Source: Barnesiella sp. An55
GTDB lineage: Bacteria > Bacteroidota > Bacteroidia > Bacteroidales > Barnesiellaceae
Direction of reading: 5' to 3'
DNA: 64,000 nucleotides
Assembly: GCF_002161555.1 (NCBI RefSeq)
Contig: NZ_NFHZ01000007.1
Location: forward strand, 84,183 to 148,182
This document shows, in pieces, positions 47,178 to 54,502 of the stretch. Under the pieces are notes generated by a model, which was given only the letters and a program-made list of their open reading frames with translations, had not been told where the DNA came from and made no database searches. Made by a program: the position numbers and the translations under genes. The first letter of the stretch is position 1, and each line of letters starts with the position of its first letter.

Positions 47178-48010
47178 TTGATAATCATTTTACAAACGAC
47201 ATTCGCATTCGAAGCCAATCGGGAGGCCAGCTCTTCGCCCATTTTCGAGGGTACCTTACATTCCGAGAAAGCCTCACCCGACAGTTTAACGACCTCGATC
47301 TCACCCAAATCTACGGGATAAGGCTCACCCTCGAGCATCTCGACATATTGCACGGCAAACCGGTCGCCCTGGCTCACGCCCTGCTTTTTCCCAACATTGA
47401 GCAAGACTACCTCGGCCTTATTCTTCTTCTCTTTCAGCACCTTGATAATCTTTCCCGAAATGGGGAAATTTTTCTTGAAATACTCATAAATCTCATCTTG
47501 AAGAGACTGCATGGCCTGGTTCACCGCACTCTCGGGCGAAAGCATCAGGTCGCTGGCTTTTCCTTCAAAACTAACAGCTTCGGTACTCAATCCGGTAGCG
47601 ACATCGACTACCTTCATCTGGAACGAAACGCTCCCTTTATATCCTTTTATACTGCCATTGGCATTCTTCATGGCATAAATAGGTATCTTATTGATATGCC
47701 CCGTTATCAACTTTTCGGCAGCGACAGCAATATCCTGTTCCACAAGATTCTTGCTATCCAGAAAAGCCTCGCTCTTCTGAAGCTCCAGCTCCTCCTTGAT
47801 TTTGTCGTGACTAGTGCGATCCACTACTTGGAAACGCTTGGTATTCGTGAGCATCTCGACAACCTTCTCCGTCACCAACCCGGCATACTTGCTATCGGTT
47901 TCGCAAGTAAACTGGGCAACCCCGACAACGGGCCTGATATCTGATGATGTTTGTGCATAGGCACAAATCCCACACACAAACATCATCAAGGACCAAAAAC
48001 ATCTTTTCAT
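47174..48010 (-). CDS. CsgG/HfaB-like exported protein
   Basis: 278 residues with a signal peptide (MKRCFWSLMMFVCGICAYAQ). CsgG-like core: VVGVAQFTCETDSKYAGLVT, VVEMLTNTKRFQVVDRTSHD, and SVSFQMKVVDVATGLSTEAV. CsgG forms an outer-membrane secretion pore for curli in Proteobacteria. Here no lipobox Cys is seen after the signal peptide, so it may be periplasmic instead of a lipid-anchored pore. The C-terminal extension (NVGKKQGVSQGDRFAVQYVE) is a small beta-domain. Confidence 0.75.
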   Translation of the reverse strand: MKRCFWSLMMFVCGICAYAQTSSDIRPVVGVAQFTCETDSKYAGLVTEKVVEMLTNTKRFQVVDRTSHDKIKEELELQKSEAFLDSKNLVEQDIAVAAEKLITGHINKIPIYAMKNANGSIKGYKGSVSFQMKVVDVATGLSTEAVSFEGKASDLMLSPESAVNQAMQSLQDEIYEYFKKNFPISGKIIKVLKEKKNKAEVVLLNVGKKQGVSQGDRFAVQYVEMLEGEPYPVDLGEIEVVKLSGEAFSECKVPSKMGEELASRLASNANVVCKMIIK

Positions 48011-48019
48011 GTTCCTACC

Positions 48020-48562
48020 CTATAAGTTATCCGATGTTTTAGCCGTTTCTATCATCTCGGCAATTGCCTTTGTCTGCAAAGCCGACTCCTCTACAAGAAT
48101 AGGATAAGCATCTTTTGTAAAGGCCAAAGCTGCAGCTATCTTGGCTGCTTTCATCGGATTCTTTTCTCCCTTGGAAGCCTGCACGGCGGCTTCGGCCGAC
48201 TTGGCTGCACCCGTAATCGAAACAGCTTGCGCAGCAATCGTCGCACTGAGACTGGTCAACTCTTCAAGAGTAGGCTTCTTTACCGTCACATCTGTAACCC
48301 CATCTTTCGATTCCCCTATCTGTCGGTAATACAAGCCTTGCAACTGTTCGGTTGTAGCAGCCGCAGCAACAGCCGACGTATAGACACTCGTCACATAGGT
48401 ATCGACCTCCGGGATATTGGTCTTTTTAGGTTCTTTCTTGCACAGTTTAACCAATTTCTCATAACGTGCTTGAGATGCCTCCATCTCTTCTTTAGTCTGA
48501 GCGTTTGCTACATTTCCCATCAACAGAAAAAGAGCAGGGATAATCCATAATAATTTTTTCAT
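48020..48562 (-). CDS. Exported alanine-rich helical protein, first gene of the CsgG-like operon
   Basis: 180 residues with a signal peptide (MKKLLWIIPALFLLMGNVAN). The mature part is helical and rich in Ala and Lys (VYTSAVAAAATTEQLQG, MKAAKIAAALAFTKDAYP). No family recognised. Followed after 9 bp by the CsgG-like gene. A near-consensus box (TTTCTTTG on the minus strand, 48593-48600) lies upstream. Confidence 0.6.
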   Translation of the reverse strand: MKKLLWIIPALFLLMGNVANAQTKEEMEASQARYEKLVKLCKKEPKKTNIPEVDTYVTSVYTSAVAAAATTEQLQGLYYRQIGESKDGVTDVTVKKPTLEELTSLSATIAAQAVSITGAAKSAEAAVQASKGEKNPMKAAKIAAALAFTKDAYPILVEESALQTKAIAEMIETAKTSDNL

Positions 48563-48692
48563 AATACAATTTAATTAAAAATTTATTATGCAAAGAAATC
48601 TAAAATCGACTACTATTCCTATGAATAGCGAGTTCCTATTCATCGACACTTCTGTATCCTTTTTTTTGTCAATAGTGTCACCCCCGGTCTCC

Positions 48693-48911
48693 TCACTCCT
48701 CTTTCAAATGATCGGAGAAATACTGAAAAAAGTCATAGTCCAGTATTCGCGAAATGCGCGTAAGCAATTCGGTATCGATATACTCCTTGCGGAATATCTT
48801 ATATACATTGGCACGGCTGCAAGACAACTTGCGGGCAAACCAGGCGACACTGCGCTCCTCGGCTTTCAACCGCTCCTGAATAAGTTCCCCTATCGGTTTC
48901 ATGGCCTTCAA
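48693..48911 (-). CDS. Small XRE-like helix-turn-helix protein
   Basis: 72 residues. A helix-turn-helix is visible (SVAWFARKLSCSRANVYKIF), like small Cro/XRE regulators of Bacteroidetes. The fourth codon is also ATG. Probably DNA-binding; it lies 130 bp upstream of the CsgG-like operon and points the same way, so it might regulate it (inference). Confidence 0.6.
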   Translation of the reverse strand: MKAMKPIGELIQERLKAEERSVAWFARKLSCSRANVYKIFRKEYIDTELLTRISRILDYDFFQYFSDHLKEE

Positions 48912-48980
48912 AAAAAATCTTCTTATCGTCCCTCCTAAGAAGTTATATATACACCAAAGCGTGGAACTGAATACTCATAC

Positions 48981-49108
48981 CGCAGTTTGAAGGCCGTAGG
49001 AAAAACCCGAGATACAGATATGAGATAGCAGCCCACGCCATGATGCGTGAGAACCACTATGCCTAACCTTGTATCTCGTTTAGAAAATTTCCTACGTTTT
49101 CAAACTAC
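48981..49108. repeat. Long imperfect inverted repeat in a gene-free stretch
   Basis: Left arm 48981-49017 (CAGTTTGAAGGCCGTAGGAA ... CGAGATACA) is complementary, with small bulges, to the right arm 49069-49108 (TGTATCTCG ... TTCCTACG, TTCAAACTAC). A short inner stem (CACGC-CATGAT-GCGTG, 49034-49049) sits in the loop. It could be a MITE-like element or a structured RNA. The rest of the stretch 48912-49438 shows no supported gene. Confidence 0.6.
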
Positions 49109-49401
49109 AAGATAAGCATAACGCTTCTTATTAATATGTCATTGATTGAACTTTGCCAATCTTCTTGCAAAAATAGGAAAAAAGTTATCATTCAAAACTA
49201 TCGGGATAGATAACTTTTTCTTTTCTCCTCTCCGACAGTTCTCATTGATGCAGAATCGCAGATACAAACGGTTTTCGTTCCCACTTTTCATCGGCCTCTA
49301 TCAAGCCATACTACTCCCTTCTCCATAATAATATATCGTAAAAAGAGAGTACAGCATGTAATAATACTCGACTGAATCCAGGAAAAAGAACAATTATACC
49401 G

Positions 49402-49409
49402 TATATTTG
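49402..49409 (+). promoter_or_regulatory. Candidate -7 box for the glutaredoxin gene
   Basis: TATATTTG, 29 bp before the ATG at 49439; -33 element not clear. Confidence 0.45.
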
Positions 49410-49438
49410 TTCCGACAAAAAACCAATACATTGATGCA

Positions 49439-49699
49439 ATGAAACCGATTAAACTTTTCTACCAAACACGCTGCCCCTTCTGCAAACGGGCATTCAGCTA
49501 TATCGATGAACTGAAGAAACGGCCCGAATACAAAGATATCGTTATCGAAACTATCGAAGAGACCGAGCATCCCGATATCGCCGACCAATATGACTACTAC
49601 TATGTACCCACCTTCTACATAGGCGACGAAAAGGTTCACGAGGGTGGCATCTTCCCCAACGAGGTGGAGGCTATCTTCAAAAAGGCTCTGGAGGCATAA
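49439..49699 (+). CDS. Glutaredoxin-like protein
   Basis: 86 residues, thioredoxin fold. Redox motif C-P-F-C in YQTRCPFCKRAFSYI near the N-terminus and the cis-proline motif YYVPTFYIGDEKV, as in glutaredoxins. Reduces disulfides or handles Fe-S clusters in the cytoplasm. Single-gene unit with its own promoter and a terminator shared with the convergent gene. Confidence 0.85.
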   Translation: MKPIKLFYQTRCPFCKRAFSYIDELKKRPEYKDIVIETIEETEHPDIADQYDYYYVPTFYIGDEKVHEGGIFPNEVEAIFKKALEA

Positions 49700-49726
49700 G
49701 CGGTATCTCACCGTAGAAAAAGCAGC

Positions 49727-49758
49727 GCCCCAAAAGCATTTTGAATGACTTTTGGGGC
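49727..49758. terminator. Terminator between convergent genes
   Basis: A 10-bp perfect stem GCCCCAAAAG/CTTTTGGGGC with A-rich sequence on the left and TAATTATA on the right; can serve both strands. Confidence 0.7.
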
Positions 49759-49797
49759 ACTAATTATAAAGGTTTACTGTATTTTCAACAGAGGGCT

Positions 49798-50883
49798 CTA
49801 TTTCACAAGTTTTATTTGGGCCTTACCATATCCCGTGAACTGAATCACATAGATACCCCGTGAGAGGTTGCCTTTGTCGATAGTCAAGTAACTGTCGGCA
49901 ATGTGGCCCGACTCTATGTGCCGCCCCGAAACATCGAACAATTCATAGCGAGTATAGCTTTGTGGATTGACCGAGAACTGCCATTCGGCATCGTTGCTCG
50001 ATACCAACTTGGCGCCTGCCTCGGCTTCAGTCTCGGTTATACCGCTGAACTCTTTTGCCTGAACCACGGTAATGGATGTCTTACAGGCCGGCCCCGAAAT
50101 GTTGAGCTGATAGGTTCGCTTCTCCTTGTCGGCCGGGAGCGGATCCACCTCGACATCCAAGAGATATTTACCCTCGGCATTTTGCGTGAGTTCGCCTCGT
50201 TTTATCCACGACGGCAGGTTGTTGAACTTCAGGCTGTCGGCAGGGAAATAGCTGTCGATGGTGAAGGTCTGTTTGCCACCATCGGCCAGCACCTCAAAGC
50301 GATTGCCGGGATTGACTACCGACAAATAGGGACAGGTGACATCCATGTTGATAAAGAACGACGTGTTCAAATCGCTGAACAGTGCGGGCAATGCATACTC
50401 ATACTCAGACCCATTGGAGTTTTGTGCCTGAAGCAGATGCACATAGGCATAGTTCTTGTTGTTGTCGTGATTGTTGTACTGGTAGCAGAACCCGATGGAG
50501 TTGAAGTTGTCGTTGTTGAAATTGCGAATGGAGACCAAAATCTCGTCATCAATCTCTACCGGCTGCTCAAATACAAATGGTGCAGAATACATGCTGATAC
50601 CCGAGGAGGGATCGGTTTGGCGCAACTGGATATCACTGCTCTTGCACACGGCCGTAGCAATTGCCTCTTTGGACGAACCGTTTTCGGAGCGATAGATAGT
50701 CAGTGCCAACTGTGTGTCGGTTTTGGGATCTACGTTTACACACAAGGCCCAAATGCTGTTAATCAGATAAGGACTGCTGGGCTTCTCAAAAAGATTGGCC
50801 ACACCGTTCAACTTCCAGGTGCCCCAGCTCGATTCGGAACCCACGCCAAAGATATAGGCATTGTTTCCACCAGGAATCGTAAT
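49798..50883 (-). pseudogene. 5'-truncated T9SS type A cargo protein
   Basis: About 360 codons remain. The frame starts right after a TAA at 50884-50886 with ITIPGGNNAYIFGVGSES, which is mid-domain sequence, and there is no signal peptide. GTG at 50844 is the only nominal start. The C-terminus is a clear type A sorting domain (YELFDVSGRHIESGHI, RGIYVIQFTGYGKAQIKLVK). The middle contains an Ig-like stretch (GGKQTFTIDSYFPADSLKFN). The break coincides with a sharp fall in GC at about 50.88 kb, so the 5' part was probably lost or displaced by the incoming island. Confidence 0.7.
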
Positions 50884-51249
50884 TTAACGATAAGTGGCTG
50901 AATATCTTTGATGTATCTTTTAGCTAAAGAAGTAATCTCCCGCTATTGCTCCACCTGAAGCTTGCTGTATTTTGCACAATTTTACGTGGAAGTTTCTTGT
51001 TGCAAAGATACTAAAACTATCATAATTTATGTATTAAAATGAAGTGTTATATTTATTAATTTGTGTTTTGATGAAGTTTCTTAAATATTTTAATAGAAAT
51101 GTTTCTACCTATCTGTCCTTTCACTTTGATTATAGGTATTTTTTGAGAATTCATTTTTCCCGCATAAAATTATATAGTGCAATTTTATCAAGAATGACCT
51201 TCTTATATAAAAAACTATGCAGGACACAATTTTATTCTAGATATTTTTG
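50884..51249. other. AT-rich gene-free stretch at the left edge of the acquired region
   Basis: About 370 bp with no supported gene, much richer in A+T than the core genes to the left. It probably contains the junction of the island. I see no clear attachment-site repeat. Confidence 0.5.
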
Positions 51250-51257
51250 TAACTTTG
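51250..51257 (+). promoter_or_regulatory. Candidate -7 box for the ATPase-TOPRIM operon
   Basis: TAACTTTG, 34 bp before the ATG at 51292. A T-rich but not TTTG-type element lies upstream. Confidence 0.5.
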
Positions 51258-51291
51258 TATACGAATTTGGAATGGAATAACTGCAGAAACA

Positions 51292-52326
51292 ATGTTTAAT
51301 AAAATCGAAATAGAACGATTCAGAGGTATAAAGTATGCTTCTATAGAAGGCTTCAAACAGATTAATCTTTTCTTTGGAAAGAATAATTGTGGAAAGTCTT
51401 CATTGTTGGAATCGTTGTTTTTAGCTAGTGGATTATCAAATCCATTGTTACCTATCCATGTGAACTTTATGCGTGGTTATAACAAAGCCCGTTTGAATGA
51501 TCTTAAATTAGATTTCTATAATTTAGAATCAAGCCAACCTATCCATATTCGAGTAGAAAACAAGGAAAAACGTGATTTGAAGATAAGGCTCTTTGAACAA
51601 AATCAAAGTAACATATCTTTAAATGCTGATGATACAAATATTCTTTCGAATGTTGAAGAGGGGAAATATGGATTAAAATTTAATTTTAAGATTGATGAAA
51701 AATGTTTTGAATCACAGTTACGTTTTGATTCTGCAAATTCAACTGATGCAACACGTATTGTATCGAAACAATATGTCGAATCATTACGATGTACATATTT
51801 AAGTCCTAAATATGATTTTAGTGCATCAATACAAGGATTAAAAAATATTCTTCAAAATAAAGATGAGCATTTTATTGTAGAAGGTCTTCAATTGATAGAA
51901 CCTCGTGTAAAAGACTTTATTTTTACAGACAAGGAGATGCTTGTTGACGTTGGTCTTTCAAGGCGTATTCCTGTAAATATGATGGGAGATGGTGCAAGAA
52001 AGATTGTCTCTCTTCTAACTGCTGTATATGATTGCAAGGATGGTGCTTTACTTGTTGATGAGATTAGTAACGGTTTTCATTATTCTGTAATGTGTAGTTT
52101 ATGGAAAGTCCTTATCAATGCAGCTATTAGGAACAATACCCAATTGTTTATAACAACTCACGATGTTGACTCTATAAAAGGGTTACGAGATGCTGCACTT
52201 GAAAATTATAAAGATATTGTTGCGACCTTTAAACTATTGAAAACAGATGATGATGAATTAAAGGCATATCACTATTCTTTAGAAAGTCTAGATTATTCTA
52301 TTAACCAAGAAATTGAAATAAGGTAA
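51292..52326 (+). CDS. OLD/AriA-like AAA ATPase
   Basis: 344 residues. ABC-type ATPase with Walker A FFGKNNCGKSSLLESLF at about residues 28-44, a signature-like NMMGDGARKIVSLL, Walker B ALLVDEISNGFHY and H-loop LFITTHDVDS. This is the ATPase half found next to TOPRIM proteins in OLD-like, PARIS-like and related anti-phage systems. Only one base separates it from the TOPRIM gene. The gene is AT-rich (20 G+C in the 60 bases 51541-51600), unlike the core genes to the left. Confidence 0.8.
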   Translation: MFNKIEIERFRGIKYASIEGFKQINLFFGKNNCGKSSLLESLFLASGLSNPLLPIHVNFMRGYNKARLNDLKLDFYNLESSQPIHIRVENKEKRDLKIRLFEQNQSNISLNADDTNILSNVEEGKYGLKFNFKIDEKCFESQLRFDSANSTDATRIVSKQYVESLRCTYLSPKYDFSASIQGLKNILQNKDEHFIVEGLQLIEPRVKDFIFTDKEMLVDVGLSRRIPVNMMGDGARKIVSLLTAVYDCKDGALLVDEISNGFHYSVMCSLWKVLINAAIRNNTQLFITTHDVDSIKGLRDAALENYKDIVATFKLLKTDDDELKAYHYSLESLDYSINQEIEIR

Positions 52327-52327
52327 T

Positions 52328-52948
52328 ATGACTAAAATTTTCATAGAAGCCGAGGATAAAACAACACCAGAGTACAATTTCCTTAAAGCATTTATAGATA
52401 TGCATTTTCCTACAAAGGACATCGATTTTATATGCATTGGAGGAATCGGTAACCTTTTTAATGAAACAAATATCAATCAGATTTCTCAAGCTCAAGCTGT
52501 TGGAGAACAAGTGCTTATTTTAATAGACGCAGATACTGTTGCCAAAGGATATGGGTTCGCAAAGCGTAAAGCAGATATAGATAATAAGTTGCAGATACTA
52601 AAACTTTCTGTACCATACTTCATCTATCCAAACAATACTGATGATGGAGAAGTAGAGACTTTAATGGAATCTGCTGCTCGGCGTGATTTGCACCAAGTTT
52701 TTTTTGATTGTTTTGAGGATTATGAGAAATGTGTTTCAGGTGTAAAAGATAAATTAGGGCAGCCATTATACAATACTCCTAATTTAAAAGGAAAGTTGCA
52801 TACCTATATTAATGCCCAAAAGTTGAGTAATAAATTGCGAAGAAAATTGGGGACTGGAAATTGGTTATTTGACAATATCAATTATTGGGATTTGAATGCA
52901 GTAACCTTACAACCTTTGAAAGATTTTTTAACTAATAATATTAAATAG
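52328..52948 (+). CDS. TOPRIM (DUF3226/DUF4435-like) protein
   Basis: 206 residues. TOPRIM residues are visible: Glu7 in KIFIEAEDKT and Asp67-x-Asp69 in QVLILIDADTVAKG. The rest fits the DUF3226-type proteins that pair with AAA ATPases: NTDDGEVETLMESAA, then a C-terminal helical part. In paired systems this subunit is the likely nuclease or effector, held by the ATPase. Shorter than typical AriB, so a direct PARIS assignment is not secure. Confidence 0.75.
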   Translation: MTKIFIEAEDKTTPEYNFLKAFIDMHFPTKDIDFICIGGIGNLFNETNINQISQAQAVGEQVLILIDADTVAKGYGFAKRKADIDNKLQILKLSVPYFIYPNNTDDGEVETLMESAARRDLHQVFFDCFEDYEKCVSGVKDKLGQPLYNTPNLKGKLHTYINAQKLSNKLRRKLGTGNWLFDNINYWDLNAVTLQPLKDFLTNNIK

Positions 52949-52955
52949 TATAAAA

Positions 52956-53510
52956 TTGATACCTCCTTTTAACCATAACTATGTGCTTCCGCCTTATATT
53001 GGAGATAATCCAGCTCTTCCTGTTGCGCAATCTCCATATCGTACGGATATTTTAGATTTGTGTAAACATTTTGGTACAACACGCTCTAGAGTTGATATTC
53101 TGAAAGGATTTATACAATTTAGATTGGAAGCGTACACCCATGGTATATATAATACAATACAATGGATTGATGGGAGTTTTGTTGAGGACAAGTTGAAAAG
53201 AGAAAATGTAGAGCCTAATGATATTGATGTCGTAACATTTGTAAATATGCCACAACCCGTTCAGCAGGCAATATTAGTCGCTTTTCCTGACTTTGTAAAT
53301 TGTATAGCTTCTAAACAAAAATATCATGTAGACCATTATATAATAGACATTAGTACGCCAACAGCTGCTGTTAGAAACACCCAATATTGGCTTCAACTTT
53401 TTAGCCATAATCGTTATGGTGTTTGGAAAGGGATGCTTGAGATTCCATTGTATCAAGATAATACAAAGGACTTAATGGCTATGGACTTTTTAAACTCATT
53501 GAGCTTATGA
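52956..53510 (+). CDS. Nucleotidyltransferase-like protein (DUF6932-like)
   Basis: 184 residues from a TTG start at 52956; there is no ATG in a useful place. The N-terminus IPPFNHNYVLPPYIGDN and the core QWIDGSFVEDKL ... PNDIDVVTFVN give the Gly-Ser plus Asp-x-Asp pattern of minimal nucleotidyltransferases (Gly73-Ser74, Asp89, Asp91). Such enzymes often act as toxin or antitoxin partners. It starts 7 bp after the TOPRIM gene and overlaps the next gene by 4 bp. Confidence 0.7.
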   Translation: MIPPFNHNYVLPPYIGDNPALPVAQSPYRTDILDLCKHFGTTRSRVDILKGFIQFRLEAYTHGIYNTIQWIDGSFVEDKLKRENVEPNDIDVVTFVNMPQPVQQAILVAFPDFVNCIASKQKYHVDHYIIDISTPTAAVRNTQYWLQLFSHNRYGVWKGMLEIPLYQDNTKDLMAMDFLNSLSL

Positions 53511-54430
53511 AAACATATTCAGAATATATATGGCTTAAACGTCAGTTAGCAGAAATGGAAGAAGTTTTAAAGCTGAATATTGACAGTCCGTTAATGCGGG
53601 TTTCATTAGAGAAACGTATTGAATGTATACAAACTGAATTAAATTCGATAGATGCTGTTGAATATTTTGATACATCTTTAAAATTGTGGTTTGGAGGAGA
53701 GGCTGTATATGGTTCTATGGGTATATTTTCGGATTTTGCTTCTAAAACATCCGTTATTTTATCCAATATGATAGCTACCAAATATACAGAAATAATTAGT
53801 GGAAAACTTAATCAATCAGAACGAGGTAAAATTAAGGGGCTAAGAAAAGGTAAAATGTACATATCCAATATTTTACATGGTTCTTTTGGTTATGAAATGG
53901 GATGGGCTAGAAATGATCTGTTTTCGGAGCAAAATGCATCACAGGCGATAGGAGAAGTTATTAGTTTGATAGATTTGGCTGCTAAAGATGAGGAGCATTT
54001 GGATGATGTTTTAAAAAATGAATCTCCAAGAACTGTTACATATCTGAGAAATTTCTATAAAACGGTTTCTGAAACAAGTAATATATTGAGAATGGAATCG
54101 GGAATGAATCATACGGAATTATCAAAAACTGAATTACAGATAGGATATAGCAGGGTGAAACAGTCAAATATTACAGAAACATATATAACAATGGAGGCTC
54201 TTTTATCTGGAATATTTACTGATTCTGGAACATTCGAGTTTGTGGATAATGAAGGTCATAGACGAATAGGAAGTACCGCAGAAGATTTAGATGATGAACA
54301 ATTAGCTGAATATGCTCGTCGTTATACAAATACAAAGTGTAAATTGGTAATGAAAGAATATAAAAAAATTCCAACTCATGGAAAGTCGAAAGTAACCTAT
54401 GAACTTCTTCAAATCCAAGAAATAGAATAA
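53507..54430 (+). CDS. Protein of unknown function in the ATPase-TOPRIM operon
   Basis: 307 residues, no signal peptide, no family recognised. The N-terminal third is coiled-coil-like (WLKRQLAEMEEVLKLNID, SLEKRIECIQTELNSID). The middle is helical with one R-x6-H stretch (RMESGMNH) that recalls the HEPN active-site pattern but could be chance. The C-terminus is beta-rich (KCKLVMKEYKKI). The 4-bp ATGA overlap with the nucleotidyltransferase-like gene argues for a two-protein unit, perhaps effector and inhibitor (inference). Confidence 0.6.
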   Translation: MKTYSEYIWLKRQLAEMEEVLKLNIDSPLMRVSLEKRIECIQTELNSIDAVEYFDTSLKLWFGGEAVYGSMGIFSDFASKTSVILSNMIATKYTEIISGKLNQSERGKIKGLRKGKMYISNILHGSFGYEMGWARNDLFSEQNASQAIGEVISLIDLAAKDEEHLDDVLKNESPRTVTYLRNFYKTVSETSNILRMESGMNHTELSKTELQIGYSRVKQSNITETYITMEALLSGIFTDSGTFEFVDNEGHRRIGSTAEDLDDEQLAEYARRYTNTKCKLVMKEYKKIPTHGKSKVTYELLQIQEIE

Positions 54431-54443
54431 GGAAATTATATTT

Positions 54444-54481
54444 ATGAAGTATATCCTGTAAATTCGCAGGCTATACTTCAT
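54444..54481. terminator. Bidirectional terminator between the ATPase operon and the RM operon
   Basis: ATGAAGTATA (54444-54453) pairs exactly with TATACTTCAT (54472-54481), with an inner CCTG/CAGG. It lies between convergent operons. Confidence 0.65.
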
Positions 54482-54502
54482 TTAGTTACTCTTTATATTA
54501 TT

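Noticed and set aside
50884..51249. Attachment-site repeat at the left island edge
   Set aside because: The composition step is clear, but I could not find a direct repeat shared with the recombinase region.
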